Positions 1 through 14,845 of a stretch of DNA of 64,000 bases are shown here, in pieces. The position numbers and the translations under genes are program-made. The notes under the pieces are model-generated. The model made no database searches. It saw only the letters and a program-made list of their open reading frames with translations, and had not been told where the DNA came from. Source of the DNA: Coenobita brevimanus (taxonomy: Eukaryota > Arthropoda > Malacostraca > Decapoda > Coenobitidae). The DNA lies in NCBI GenBank assembly GCA_032717465.1, contig CM064697.1:7730033-7794032 (forward strand). Reading direction: 5' to 3'. How positions within the stretch are numbered: the stretch's first letter is position 1; each line of letters opens with the position of its first letter.

Positions 1-585
1 CATTCCTTCTTTCATTGCCATAAGATGCATAGAGTTTCTAATAAGTCTTATTCGGCTAAGTATACAAGTAGGTACAGTTTCTTCCAGAATTTAATCATGA
101 CGTATGGAAGGTAAGGAATAAACAAGTCCACCTGTCACCTAATATCAGTATGTATGGCTGGAGGAATTTCTCATAGATAAATGGCCATTTGTACAGGAAT
201 AGGTAGTACTGCCTCTACTGAATAAACACCCACACTACTGTCAACCTAAGTATGATAAAGACTTGTGCTCATGACATTTAATCAGCTGGCAAACTCATCA
301 TGTAACATTCATTAGCATGGCCATTAATTATAAATTAGGTTTTCTTTATTATAATGAATTAGATAACAGGTATATCAGGATCCTTCAGATTATGAGTACA
401 GTAATTAGTTTCCTTTGTAGCTACATCCAACCCTTTAAAAGCTTTGTAAGTACATAGTTTAGAGGATACAAGTACTGTACTGTACTCTACTGAACTGTGT
501 TTGCAATATTGTTGAAAATTATGGTACTAAGTTTTTATTGAGTAGGGTAAAACATTCACCTCCGTGACCAAATTGAACCCAACAG
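1..585. other. Intron or intergenic DNA, nothing recognised
   Basis: AT-rich sequence left of the first TRUB2 exon. I found no splice-bounded coding block for the missing TRUB2 N-terminus and no repeat I can name. It is probably TRUB2 intron. Confidence 0.5.
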
Positions 586-708
586 GTGGTGGAGAAGTCA
601 AGCTATCGGCATGTGACCAGGGGGAGGCTTCAGCGTGCCCTAATGATGGCCCAGGCTGCGCACCAGCGTTCTGCTCTCTCCTTTCTTGGTCTTAATCCAC
701 ACTCCCAG
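586..708 (+). CDS. TRUB2: TRUB2 internal exon
   Basis: 123 bp, 41 codons, phase 0 at both ends. It is preceded by acceptor CAG (583-585) and followed by donor GTTAGG. It encodes VVEKSSYRHVTRGRLQRAL and onward, ending NPHSQ, which aligns with the VEKTTYDHVT region of vertebrate TRUB2. The polypyrimidine tract is weak. This is the most 5' exon of the gene in the window. Confidence 0.85.
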
Positions 709-3700
709 GTTAGGCATGGGGCCTCTATATATTTCCCAGTGCAAGTGAAATTTTAAGTAAACCCTGTTTAATTTTAAAATTTTACCTAATTAAAACTTCC
801 AAGTACAGTAAGACCTCACTATAATGCACTAATTGGGACCCAAGCCATTCCGAAAAATGCAAGATTCCGATAAAAATGACATCCGGACTTCCCTCTGCTA
901 ACTCGGACTTTTTCCGATATATCAGACATTAGTCAGGATTGCACGAATGGTTTTAAATTGTTTTGGCTACCATTGCAGTACTGTACTGTGTTAAACTTCA
1001 CTACATGAATCAAATGGTATAATATATATAATAATACTGTACTGTACCCTGATAAACATGTCTTTTATTTATTTTATTTTGGTGAACATAGCTGACATGG
1101 TCAGGCAGTCTGGATTGCCTTTGGCTGTATCGGACTTTTTCCGATATATAGGAATTTAGTTCGGTAGCTCCTCAATTCCGATAAAAGTGAATTCCGGTCT
1201 ATTGAAGTCCATTATATTGAGGTTTACTATATTTGTTTAACTGGAATTGAATCGGTCATCCATCCATCCATCATCCAATCCTACATTGCCCCATGAGGAG
1301 CGTAGGAGCCCGGATTTAGGCAGTTGGTCCTGACATTTAAGATGAGAGTGACCAGCCTCACTCATCCCTGAGTGGCACCACATGAGCAATCAACCTCAAC
1401 CACCCCTTGGATATAAACCTTCACTGGCTCAATCCGACTGGAGCACAATAATTACCCACTAAACCACCAGGTGCCAAAATTTGGTTATATGGTTACCACC
1501 CAGCATAGTAAATGATTTCCTGGTAAGCAAGAAACCATTTGGCATGTCACTCTGTGTAGAGTCACCCACAGGCTAAAGGAAGAGGAAAGAATGAAGGAAA
1601 GAAAGACAGAAGAGGGAGTGTAAAGTCACCCGTAGGCAGAAGGACAAGGAAAGAATGAAGGGTACAGTTGAGAATTAATGAAGTTTGTTTGAGAATCCCT
1701 TGTTTTTGCTGTTGTTGAATAAACCTAGTCTGTTTGGCTGAGCAGACCCATCAGCCACAAGCAAGCAGCTGCCCCTGCAGGTCCATCCCATGCAGTACAC
1801 AATGTGCCCTTGCCTAGGACAGAACCTCACCACAGTGAGATGTGGGGAAGAGTGTGGAGGTTTGGTTCCCGGATGGATACTGTATTTGCTTTTCTCCATC
1901 CTGTTAACAGGGGAACCATAGTAGTCTCCACATCACCCCGTTATTTGGTAACCACCCAGCACTGTAAATGGTTTCCTGGGTTACTGGAAACTATTAGGCT
2001 TGTCATTTAATGTTGAGCTGAACTGGAAAGAAGAGTAATAATATGTGACAAAAATGATGGGAGAAATAACAAGAGAGGAGGACAGCCATAGAAAAATCAT
2101 GATAAAGGTGAAGGAAGAAGTAGGCAGCACTACACTGGATGATGGTTGCCACCACTTACCACCAGAGTCCCATAGTAATTTGTCATGGCAGTTTTTTCTC
2201 GGACAGTAGGTGGTGGGTTACTGTCATCCTTGGGAAATACAACAGTAATGTTGATGTTGGGGTACAAGCATAGTAATTAGCCACAAACTCATCATTTACA
2301 CAGGGCTGTGGAGTCAGTACCCAAAATACCCGACCCCAACTCCTTGATTTCTTGTGTGTCCGACTCCGATTCCAACCCCTTAGACTTTCTCTATAATATA
2401 TTTGCCATGATAACTTAAACAAGATGTCATTCCATCACAGCCACATGAATCGTCAGGCTACTTTTAAAATCTATGTCCTTAAAGGTTTGACTTTAATAGT
2501 CGTAGCTACATTATGACAAAATGATAGTTTTTTAAATGCAATCAAGACTGAAACTCAATACATACATAGTTAAGTTTGCTATAATTTCATTAGACTTAGG
2601 CAAGGAAGAAAATCCATAAACATATTGAGAATTTGTGAGTACGATCACTGTGGGACGGTTAATCAGGCAAGGCTGGGTCTATGGGTGGGTTGCACTGACT
2701 TGCTTATCCTCATAATTCCCACCTGGCACCTTACAGGCACTGGCAGATGCTTCCATGTCACTTTATACCATAACCATTTCATTCTTACTAATTTTGTATA
2801 AAGAAACTCACCTCCAGATTCTAGAATAAAAAATTATCCAAGTATTGTCACTCAGTTGGAAATCTGCTGATCGTGGTGTCTGTTTACATTCTGTTCTTGT
2901 TGTTCTGTCAACAGATGGCAGCCCCTACGTTTATATTTAACATAAACGAAGAACAGGAGAGCAACAAACAAGTCCTAAATAAAATGTGGAAAATGAGAGA
3001 AAAGAAAAAAAAAAGGCAACAGCAACAAAAAATAAAACCGAAGGAACTGTCATTCAAAATGCAATAGCTCCACATTACGTCATGTTTACAAATTTTTTTA
3101 CCGGTGATTGGAGTCGGAGTCGGGACTTTTTTATCAACTCAGACTCCAACTCCAGCATCACCATACTTGCTTCCGACTCCAACTCCATGGCACTAATTTC
3201 ACAGTTTCGGAACTTTTCTGAAAGAAGTATTACAAAATTTTATGTTTGTACTTTCCTAGACTCATATATTCTCTTCCTGTCTATAGCCCCACTTCCTCTA
3301 TGTATCTCTCATATCCTCAGATCTGTGCATCTTCATGTCTGTTCAAAACACCACCCAGTTCCACAATTTTACTTACACTCATACTCCCCCTCCCCCATCA
3401 GCATGCATCCTGTCACTCCAAAAGATGTCTTTCACTTTGTCATTTAATCCATCTTCCGAGAAATATGCAGATATCAAAGACACCATATTGCTACTAACCA
3501 TAAGCTTCAGAATCATTATTCTGTCATCCATCTTAGCCATAGTCATAGTTTTTTCAACCCACCTCCCAGCTAGCAAGATCCTCACTCCTGAACCCATCAT
3601 CCTTTCCAGCAAAGTTTTTATGCCAGTATCATTCTTAATGCCAATTCCCCCAGTGCATTTCCTGCACACAACACACATGCCCACCGTCCTCATCCTCATT

Positions 3701-6700
3701 GTCTTTACCATCTCTCCTCTCTCCCTGTGCCCAGGGGATGAAATAGATCCTTTAAACTTGGTTTCCTTTTCTGTGTGTGTGTGTGTGTGTGTGAATTAGT
3801 CATTTCAGATATTAACACTTTAACCGCGGGCATTGTTTTGCCCCGACTGTCCTCTCCCGTGGGGGTTTCAGCCAAATGTAAACAAACCTTTAAACTTTAA
3901 TAACTCTGCACAGAATAAAGCTAGAGAAAAAAATAAGGTACCATTAGAAAGTAATAACCTTCAGCTTTCCATTGATGTAGGTTTCATGACTTCGTTGACT
4001 TTCACAGGACAGGCAGTGCCATTAGAAGTGAGGGGTGTAAAATCACTATTTTACGCCCCACACACCAGTACCAAATGCCAACCACTCTCTGATAATAGTA
4101 CTATAAACATATATGAACACTGCACATACGATAAACACCCACTCTGTGTTCACTGAGGTAGGTAAAAAGCACTGTAATTGCCCGCACTTCACTGCGGCAT
4201 CACACGCTCACTGACGTTTGGTTAGCGGCGATGTTTTCATTATTTCTAACTTCTAATACTATTTTACATATAATCTGGGCAATATACATTATATTTACAC
4301 TGCACTTATTACTATATTGCGTCACTGTCGCATCACAGAATTACACAAGTGCCGCAGATTTTCTTATTACCATATCACTTATATACTGGCCATATTTACA
4401 TTATTTTCTAGGAAAAATATCTCTTATTACTATATTATACAATTATTGGTAAAGCATGTCACTGTCGCATCACAGAATCACAGCAGTGCCGCAGATTCTC
4501 TTATTACAATATCACTTATTATACTGGCCAATATTTACATTGTTTTCTAGGCAAAATATCCCTTATTACTACATTATCCATTATACAATTATTGGTAAAG
4601 CACGTCACTGTCGCATCACTGTATATCACTGTCACTTTCAGTATTTACTCAGAGAGTGGTACTCGGCAAAGCATGGAGTCACACAGAGAGCGACTTGGCA
4701 TTCCTGGCACTGGTGTGTGCTCATTTTTCTCGTCTGAGGCCTCCGTGTGGTGTTATGACATACTCTGCAGCGGCCCTGTGACAACCTGCCGCCTGCGGTA
4801 AGAGGCAATTTCACAAGCTGGTGCCGGCTCATGTAATTGCGGCACTCAAGACGGTCAGGTTGTGTGTCAGAGTTTCGCCTCGGGATCAATGCCGTCACCT
4901 GACCAAATCGTGCAAGCAGCTGCTGCACGACAGTCTTGGAGAACTGTCTCAGGGATGGTTGCCTTATGCCCCCAACTTGTGTCTTGTAGAGGAGGAAGGT
5001 GTTGAGCATGCACATATCGAGCATGTGCAGGCAAGCCTTCCTGTACCATCGGGTGTTTCTCCTGAGACAGTCTGTTTCGCCAATCATCATATCACACTTA
5101 TCAACAAGTCTCATGTTGACATTGTAGTCAATGACGGCATCGGGCTTCATGATTGGCTCTCCCGTCCTGTAGCTGACCTTCCCAGTTCTCTGCAATTCCC
5201 CCTTGTGGATGGTGCTGATCATATTCACGACCTTCTTGTCATGCCACCTGATCGCCAGAAGCTTGTCTGACTTCTTCAGGTGCACATCTCCCTTGGATGA
5301 GGATGATACTTCTGGGAAACTTGGCCACTCTTTCCTAGGGCTCTGTACAGTGCCAACAGTGCCAATGCCGTGTTCAGCCAGGAATTTGGAGAGTTTCGGT
5401 GCTGTGTAATAATTGTCTGTGTACAGCACATGATTCCCACCAAAATACCTCTCCATCAGCACTTTTACAACAGAGCCAGAGAAGCCAAGGGGGTCTTTCC
5501 TGTCCACATCCATTGTGCTTGCAGAGTAGATCATGAAATCAAGGATATACCCCATCTCACAGTCACACAGCACAAAGAACTTTATCCCAAAGCGGTGGCG
5601 TTTGCTGGGGATGTACTGCATGAATTTGAGACGTCCTCTGAACAATACCAGGGATTCATCTATGACGACTTTTTGCATAGGACGGAAAAATCGCATAAAT
5701 TGATCCCTAATCCTGTTGAGAAAATCCCTCACTTTCCACAAAGGGTCAGTTTGGGACGGGTTTCCAGTGTCAGCGAAGTGTAGGTATCCTAGCAGCTGTT
5801 GGAACCGATCTCGTGACATGTACTTCCCGAATGTTGGGATAGAAGTAATGTCATCCACCAGCCAGTACTCCTCCAACTCATGTCTCTTGATATGGGGCAT
5901 CAAGAACATAAGTGCAAAGAACACATACAGCTCTCTGATCCCGACAGGCAACCACGACACTTGCTTTGGTGAGCCAATAGGTCCCAGCCCTTCTGCTGCA
6001 CACTGAGCTGCATACCTATTGGTCTCATCGCTGACAAACTGCACGATTTCGTCATCCATGAAGGCCAGGAAGTAGTCAACAAAATCATCTCCTTCGTTGC
6101 ATGGAAAGGCAGGCTGTATTCCCGCATTTGTCATGTCAAACGGCGGATTGTGTGGCTGAAAATCAGCACCGTCAGACCGGACAAATGCATCCACTTTCCC
6201 GGTGCGTGGTTCAGTGGAAGTGGCAGGTCACATTGCACTCGTTTCCCCGTGAGAAGGAGCTGAGGTGGAGGCAATGGGTGAGGCAGGAGGCGAGCGGGAG
6301 GGGGGTGAGTGCGGGGGTGGTGAGTGGGGGGGTGGCGAGGGTGAGGGAGCTGGGCGGGGGGCAGGTGGGGGGGTTACTGACCTGGTGTGTGGTGAAATCC
6401 GACCCTTTCTTCCCCACTTATCACCCAGCTTTGCCCTCCAACTGCCACGCATCCCCTTTGTTCTAGGCCAGCCTGCCCTGCTTACCCTGTCTGCACGGCC
6501 TGCCTTCCCTTGCTGTGCAGGCTCTGGGAATTCATATTCCTCAGATGATGTAGACTGAGGAGAGGGCACGGCAGAAGATGTGAGGGCAACAGGGCTAGGG
6601 GAGCGGGAAAGTGGTGGGAAATGCTTGCTAGGGCCTGGTGTAGGAGACGTAAGTTTACACTTCACTCCCTTCCCACGTGCAACACCAATTTTCCCCATAG

Positions 6701-9700
6701 GTGCCTTCCCTTTCCCAGAGTAAGTTGGGGGCGGTGGGGGGGAAACTACACGTTCACTTTCATCACTGTCACTGTCAGTGCTAAAGGGTTCACCACCAAT
6801 CACTGCAAAATCGTCACTACTACTTGCTGTAAGTGTATCACTCTCACTGCCACAATCCAGAGTTGTACTTACAGTTTTATCCAGCTCGGTCCTAATTTCT
6901 GGAGTGCTCAACCCCTTCTGCCTCGCCTTCGGCAGTTCCTTCCTCGGTGTAGAGGTCGAAGGCACACTAGCACTAATAATTTCCAAGGAGGAAGCGAGCG
7001 ACGATGAGTCGGGACGGAGCGCCATTATCACGCACAGAGCTGGACAGATACTGAGTGATGCGTGTCAGGGCAGGGGTGGGGGGGGCCCCCTCAGGGTGGG
7101 AGGAGGGAGGTGTGGGATGGCTGGCGTGAAAGAACTCGACAGCTACTCTTGCGTGAGACAAATTGCGCACAGGAAAAACGCGTGGTGTTCAAAATATTCA
7201 CGAACATTCCAGAATGACACCCGCGGTTTGGTCCAGTTTTGTCGATGTCATTCTGGAATGACACCCGCGGTTAAAGGGTTAATGTGGGCAGAGCTGATGC
7301 AGGGGCATCACCAGCTGTAATACCTTCCATCACCATAACTGGCAGGGTATTTCAGCAAACTTGCTCCGATCATGATTGTACATGGTTCCAAGTTTCAGTA
7401 TTGTTCACCTTGTGGCAACTGTCTTTTGTCACAGTCATGCTCTCTGGCAACATCTCTGTTCAAGACCTTAATCATGAGATCATTTAGAATAATCCTATTC
7501 CAGATGGCTTTACAGCAGTTATACAGCTCCTCACAGGCTGTAGGATGGGAGAGATCCAAAATAAATAACTGTAAATAGGTGATTAGGCCTAAAAAATTTG
7601 AAGTAGTGCATCAGGTACTGTACTGTACAAATAGTAAATGCAGTCTTGAATAGAAATTCTTTATATTTATGTGGAACCTCTTCTGTCTTTATTTTCTTCA
7701 TTCTTTCCTTGTCCTTCTGCCTACAGGTGACTTTACACTCCCTCTTCTGTCATTCCTTCATTCTTTCCTCATCCTTCTGCCTGTGGGTGACTCTACACTG
7801 AATGACAAGCTGAATGGTTTCTTGTACACCAGGAAACCATTTACTATGCTGGGTGGTAACCATATAACCAAATTTTGGCCCCTGGTGGTTTAGTGGGTAA
7901 TTACGGCACTCCAGTCAGATTTAGCCTGTGAAGGTTTATATCCAAGGAGTGGTTGGAATTTATTGCTCACGTAATGCCACTCAGGGATGAGTGAGGCTGG
8001 TCACTCTCATCTGAAATGTCAGGACCAACTTGCCTCGCCCCAGGCTCATATGTTCCTCATGGGGCAATGGAGGATTGGATGAACGATGGTGGTGGTGGTG
8101 GAACTGGTAATGGAACTTGGAAACAAAATTGGGGAGGTTAACTCCCTGAATGTAACAGTGATGGAGACTGCAGTGTTGAAGTATCATTCATTCCCCTCCC
8201 CCCCCACAGGAGGCCTATGAGGCATTGTCTGCTGATGGTCTTTTGCGGCCAGGTGAAAATTCTCCCCCTTTGCTGTATGGCCTTAGCATCCTTGAGTTCA
8301 ACCCTCCACACTTTACCGTAGGTAAGTAGGTCACTTATGCCTTGCATTGCTTTATAATGGAGAAATAGAAGAAGGGAGGAAGGAGTGGTTGCAAGGAGAG
8401 TGGAAAGGTTACAAGAGGATGAGAAAAAGGCAGAATATAAGAGAGAAGTTGAGGAACGATTGGGTAAATATGAACTGGAGCAGATGGGGGACGTGGAAGG
8501 TGTGTGCAAGATATTCACAGAAGAAATATGTGCAGCATGTGAGGTGGTGTGTCGGATAAAGAGAAGAGGAAAGGGGGTGCAAGGAACAGCATGGTGGAAT
8601 GAAGAGGGAGACAGGCTGTGGCACAAAATTAGAAAGCATATACTGAATTGATGAAAAATAGGGGTGTGGAAGAAGTCGAGAGACATAAGACAGTTATATG
8701 TAGAGAGGAAGAGAGAGGTGAAAAGATTAGTAAGAGAGAGTAAGAAGAGAGTGGATGAGGAATTTGGAAGGAATTTGAGTATAAAGTGGAGGGACTGTAA
8801 GACAGGGTGGTAGTGAAGTTAGTAGGGGAGTGAAAGATAAAAATGGTAGATTACTAGTGGAGATGGGAGGAAAAGTGAGCAGATGGGCAGAACACTTGAA
8901 TGAATTGTTGAACATAGAGAATGAAAGTAATGCGAATATAAGTGGCTGGGGAACGGCTGGGAGAAGGAGGGAGGTGAGAAGACAGGAAGAAATCAGTAGG
9001 ATGGAAATCATGGAAGCAATGAAGAAAGTCAAAATGGGGAAAGCCCCAGGAATTGATGGAGTGTGGTGAAATGCAGAAGCATGGGGGAGATGTAGTAGTA
9101 GAATGGATGTGGAAGATGTGCAGATTGGCCTGGGAGGAAGGTAGAGTCCCAGAGGATTGGAAGTCAGGTATAATTATTCCCTTGTACAAAGTGAAAGGGG
9201 AAAAAGAAGTGTGTGGTAATCATAGGGGCATTTGTCTTCTTAGTGTAATAGGAAAAGTATGTGGTAGGATACTTATTGACAGAGTTAGGGAAATAACAGA
9301 GGAATTAGTTGAAGAAGAACAGGGAGGCTTTAGGAAGGGGAATGGTTGTGTAGATCAGATATTTATTCTTAGATCTTTTGTGGAAAAGTTTCTAGAGAAA
9401 GGAAAGAAGTTGTATGTTGCCTTCATGGATTTGGAGAAAGCATATGACAGGATGGATAGACGAGGATTGTGGATAATATTAAGAATATATGGAGTACAGG
9501 TAGACTGGAAGTTGTTGAATGCTGTGAAGAGTATGTGAGGGTGCTAAGGCTGCAGTGCATGTGGATAGTGAACTGAGTGAATTTTTCTATTTGAAAGTTG
9601 AGTCGAAACTAGGATGTGTCATGTCTCCATGGTTGTTCAATCTGTATATGGATGGGGTTATAAAAGAAATACAAGGTAGGGCAGTGGATGTTGGAGTGGC

Positions 9701-10523
9701 CCTAGTGAGAGAGGACAGTGTTTGGACACTCCCTGTACTGTTGTTTGCAGATGATACTGTGTTGTTAAGTGAAAGACGAAGGGGAGCTGCGAGGCTTGGT
9801 GGATGAGTTTGGGAGAGGGTGTAAGAAATGGAATCTAAAGGTGAACGTAGGGAAGAGTAAAGTGGTGGTCTTTGAGAGAAGTGAAGTCAGTGAATGTACA
9901 GTGAGGTTGGATGATGAGGAAATGGAAAATGTGAGTACTTTTAAGTACTTGGGCAGTGTGATGAGTAAGGATGGAAGTTTGGAAGATGAAGTGTTTGAAA
10001 GGGTACAACAAGGAAGAAAGGTTGCAGGTTCCTTGAAAACAGTGATAAGAAACAGGGAAGTGAGCATGGAAGTGAAAAAGTTAGTACATGACAGTAATGT
10101 GATACCAACTCTAATGTATGGAAGTGAAGCTTGGACATTGTTGAAGGGACACAAGTCAAGAGTGAGAGCAGTGGAAATAAGTTATTTAAGAGGAGCCTGT
10201 GCAATCACATGGAGAGACAGGAATGAGGATGTAAAGGAGCGTTGTGGTGTGGATGTGGATGTGATAGGAAGTGTTAGGAGAAAGCCACTGAGGTGGGTCG
10301 GCCATGTGGAGAAGATGGAGAGTGAGAGACTGATGAGGAGAGTGTATGTGAGTGAGATGGAGGGGGAGAGAGGGAAGGGGAGGCCAAGGATGAGAATGAG
10401 GTATGGAGTGGAGAGGTAGATGAGAGAGGGGTGTGTGAGTTGGCAGCAGGGTGGTGAAATGACGGGGGACAGGGCAACCTGGAGGTGATTTGTTTGTGAT
10501 CACCCCATATGGGATTAAGGCAA

Positions 10524-10595
<72 letters not shown>

Positions 10596-13500
10596 GCTGG
10601 AGAGAGCGGACGTCCCAGGCATCGCTCCTAACCTTGAGTAGTTTCAGGAATTTTGTCTGTCCTGTCTCCTAGGGTCTTTCTTTAAATTTAAAATAATGGA
10701 AGTTAGTAGACTACCAAAAATGTAAAGATTTGTTGGCAATAGTATACATGAATGTTTGTGGCTTATTCGGTAACAGCTGTTTAGGCACTTTACATTAAAC
10801 ATGGCCGAAAATGTAAACAATGAGGGAATGGAATTTCAAGGATTTGATGCTAATACTAATATCATGGACCTGGTGAAAACATTAATTATGAGGATTAGTG
10901 AACTCGAAAAAAAAGTAGAGAATCTAGTGATAAAGGATGTGTCAGGAAATACGGAAACCACCATACAGAGTCTAATCCAGTCCAACGAAACAGCCAATGA
11001 AGAGATTAGGAATTTGAAGAGGGAAAATGTTGAACTGAGGAGGAAACTTGAAGAGAGTACTAATAAAACGGAGAAGGTGAGTAATGTATTAGAAGAACAT
11101 AAGGCAAAGTGGGCACACGTAGAAGAAGAACAGAAAGAAGTGGTCAGCTTAAGAGAGATCATCCAGGAAGAAAGGGAAATGAACAAGAAAGAAATGGAAG
11201 AAAATGTAGTGAAAATACTGAAGAAAAAAGAGGAAATAGTGAGAGAAACTGTAGAAAGGAACAAATGTGTGGTAGTATTTGGAAACATGGAAGAGGAAGA
11301 AAAGGTTAGGTTCGCAAGACTCGAGAGAGACACGAACATGGTGAGAGGAATATTAGGCAAGATTGACCCCGAAGGAGACAAGTGGGTAAAAGAAGTTGAG
11401 GAAGTAAGGAGGATAGGGCCTTATTTATAAGAAAGGGGAAACAAGACCAATGAGAGTCAAGTTTACATCAGAAAGTGTAATAAATGAGATACTTAAAGTG
11501 ACCTGGAAATTAAGCAAAGAGGCGGGGATGGAAAATATTATAATAAGAAAAGATCTGAATGAAGAAGAAAGAGAAGTTTTAAAATCATTAAAGGAAGAAG
11601 TAAAGGAAAAAAATGATAAGAGGACAGAGGAAGAACGTAATACTTTTTTTTGGAGAGTATTGGATATGAAAGTAAGGAAATGGTATTTAAGGAAATAGAA
11701 GTGAAGGAAACTAGGGGGGATGGTTGTGAAAGATCAGAAGTTGAGGAAGTGGTATGGACAGAGAGTAGGAGAGAAGAGGATATTAATAATGTCAAAAATA
11801 ATTTGAAGGTGATATATACTAATGTTGATGGTTTCATATCGACAAGGATCGAAATTAATGATTTCTTGAGAGAACATGAACCTGATGTCATGTGCTTTGT
11901 AGAGACCAAATTAAGAGAAGATATTGATGTTCATTTGGGAGATGGTAAATACAAACTGTGGAGAAAAGACAGAAAAGAAAAAAAGGGAGGAGGAGTGATG
12001 ATAGCAGTGAAGAACAACATAAATGTAGATACTGTGGAAATGGGAGAAGGCAGGGCTGAAGTGATATACATGAAATTAGAAACTGGAGAGAATGTTAAGA
12101 GAGATATGGCGGTAGTGTATGTTCCCCCAAAGACGAGAGCATGGAAGGATGACGAATACCATGAGATGTTGTCAGATATGGCTAGCTACTTGCAAAAAAT
12201 AATTGAGAAAAGCAATAATATAATTTTGGTGGGTGACTTTCATTGTAAAGAGGTGAGCTGGGAGGAATGGTACTCGGGAGGCGGCGAGGATTCGTGGGGC
12301 ATGATGTTATTAAATATAATAATGAATAATGTGATGACGCAGTGGGTCAAAGAAGAGACACGGTTTCGAGGTGAGGACACACCAGCAAGGTTAGATTTAC
12401 TGTTCACCAAAGAACCCGATGTAATAGAATCATTGGAATATCTCTGTCCTTTGGGAAAAAGTGATCACGTGGTCATTGAGTTCCAGATGTTAATAGGAAA
12501 CGTCGAGCCAAGAGACGAGCTTCATAGACAGGGAAGATACAACTTTGGCAAAGCAAATTTTACAGGATTGAGAAACTTTTTTGAAAATGCGGATTGGAGA
12601 AAATTCAGAGAAACAAGAGAGATACAGAGGAAGTGGGATATCTTTCTAGACCTCTGTAATTTGGGAATGGAAAAATTTGTACCAAGAGTAAGAGGGAAAG
12701 AAAACAGGAAAAAGGAGTGGTTTAATAGAAGGTGTATGATAGCCAAAAAAGAGAGAGATACGGCGTGGAACAATTGGAGAAAGAGAGGTAATGACAGAAC
12801 AAAGGAAGAATATAAAAGAACAAGAAACGAATACACAAGAATACGTAGGGAAGAAGAAAGGAATTTTGAAAAAGGTATAATTGACAAATGCAAGGGTGAA
12901 CCCAAACTGTTTTATAGATTTGTTAATGGCAAACTGAAACAAAAGGAAGGAATCACCAAGCTGAAAGTAGATGGAGAGGTCTTTAAGGATGCGGCAATGC
13001 AAGCAGAAATAATGAACAAATGTTTCCAGTCAGTTTTCACTAAAGAAAAGGAGCTTGTGGAAGGGGAGGGAGTGATTAGAAATGTTCCGGTGATGAAAGA
13101 TATAAAAGTGGAGGTGCAGGAAGTGTATAAATTACTGGAAACTCAAGATGTAAGGAAAGCCCCAGGACCTGATGGAATTTCTAATTGGGTACTGAAGGAA
13201 TGCAGAGAACAACTGGCGGATAAAATTCACAGCTTAATTGTATGTTCACTGGAAGAGGGGAAAGTGCCAAAAGAATGGAAGAGGGCAAATGTGGTACCAA
13301 TTTACAAGGGAGGAAACAGGGAAGAACCCCTGAATTATAGACCAGTGTCTTTAACCAGCATGGTCGCAAAATTGTGTGAGAGAATCCTGAAAGACAGATG
13401 GATAAAATATCTGGAAGAGATGAATATTTTGGCTGAATGTCAGTTTGGATTCAGAAGTGGAAGGTCATGTGTTTCAAACTTGTTGAGCTTTTATTCAAGA

Positions 13501-14802
13501 GCGATTGATGTGGTACAGGAGAGAGATGGTTGGGTGGATTGTGTGTACTTAGACTTAGAGAAGGCCTTTGACAAGGTACCTCATAAGAGACTAATGTGGA
13601 AACTAGAATATATAGGAGGACTAAAGGGGAAACTTCTGGAATGGATGAGAGACTTTTTGAGAGACAGACAAATGAGGACAGTAATAAAGGAAAAGATGTC
13701 TGGATGGAGGGAAGTAACAAGTGGAGTTCCTCAAGGCTCAGTGTTGGCGCCAGTAATGTTCCTGATTTACGTAAATGATATGGTAGATGGAGTGAACAGT
13801 TATGCGAGTCTGTTTGCTGATGATGTAAAGATCTTGAGGAAGATAGAGGTTGAGGAGGATTGTAAAATATTGCAGGAGGATTTGGATAGGATACACAATT
13901 GGAGCCGGACGTGGGATATGAAATTTAATGTAAAGAAATGTAAAATATTGGAAATGGGTAAAAGTACCAGGAGACCATCACTGAATTATTTTTTGGGTAA
14001 TGAATTAATCACAAAAAGGAGAGAAGAGAAAGATTTGGGAGTGCTGGTCCAAGATAGTTTGTCACCAGAAAAGCACATTAACAAGATAGTTGGAGAGACT
14101 TATAAGCTCTTGACTAACATAAGAGTAGCATTTCATTATATGGATGAGGAAATGATGAAAAAATTGATAGTGGCCATGATCCGCCCCAGGTTAGAATATG
14201 CAGTGGTAGTGTGGTGCCCACACAAAACGAAAGATATAAACAAGATTGAGAGAATACAAAGAACGGCAACCAAGATGGTCCCCAGTCTGACAGACCTGTC
14301 ATACAGAGAGGCTGGAAAAACTGGATTTGCCTTCGTTAGAGGAAAGGAGAAAGAGGGGGGACATGATTGCGGTGTTCAGGACCATGGTGGGAGTAGATAA
14401 AATTGACAAAGAAGATCTGTTTGTATGGGATAAGAGAGCAACAAGAGGACATGGAATGAAATTGAAAAAGTCAAGCTGCTTGAAGGATATCAAGAAATAT
14501 AGCTTTCCTTACAGAAGTATAGACTTATGGAATAGCCTGGACAAAGAGATTGTCCAGTCTAAAAACTTAAACGAGTTTAAAGTTAAATTCGACTTATTGA
14601 GAAACAGCGACGGAAACCCACGAACTTAGTACATTCCGTGTATATCACAATTAGGTATATTCTTAAATATTTGGAACGACTTAGATAAAGAGGTGGTGCA
14701 TGAGAAAAACATTCATGTGTGTAAAGGTAGACTTGATAAATGTGGATATGGAGACAGGACAACACGAGCATTGCTCAATTCCTGTATACTACAAATAGGT
14801 AA

Positions 14803-14845
<43 letters not shown>

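Larger units (their letters stand above)
3816..7278 (-). mobile_element. Complete piggyBac-like element, copy 1
   Basis: Left terminus CACTTTAACCGCGGG and right terminus read inward CCCTTTAACCGCGGG form near-perfect inverted repeats. Both are flanked by TTAA (3812-3815 and 7279-7282), the piggyBac target duplication. Length is 3463 bp. A subterminal direct repeat (CCAGAATGACACCCGCGGTT and a near copy, 7209-7229 and 7252-7272) sits at the right end. It carries the transposase frame at 4638-7031 on the - strand. Confidence 0.92.
10592..14812 (+). mobile_element. Nearly full-length CR1-like LINE
   Basis: About 4.2 kb: a short 5' region, ORF1 (10801-11698), an overlapping ORF2 with AP-endonuclease and RT (to 14629), and a 3' region ending ACAAATAGGTAAATACACAC that expands into a CA repeat. 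Only one frameshift per ORF was found, so it is fairly young. It lies in sense orientation in the last TRUB2 intron. Confidence 0.85.

Noticed and set aside
10186..10590. Open frames starting with Cys/Val repeats on the minus strand
   Set aside because: They come from the CA microsatellite running into the antisense of a LINE.
10836..11381. 181-codon minus-strand open frame, Ser/Phe/Leu-rich
   Set aside because: It is the complement of the Glu/Lys-rich LINE ORF1; low-complexity antisense shadow.
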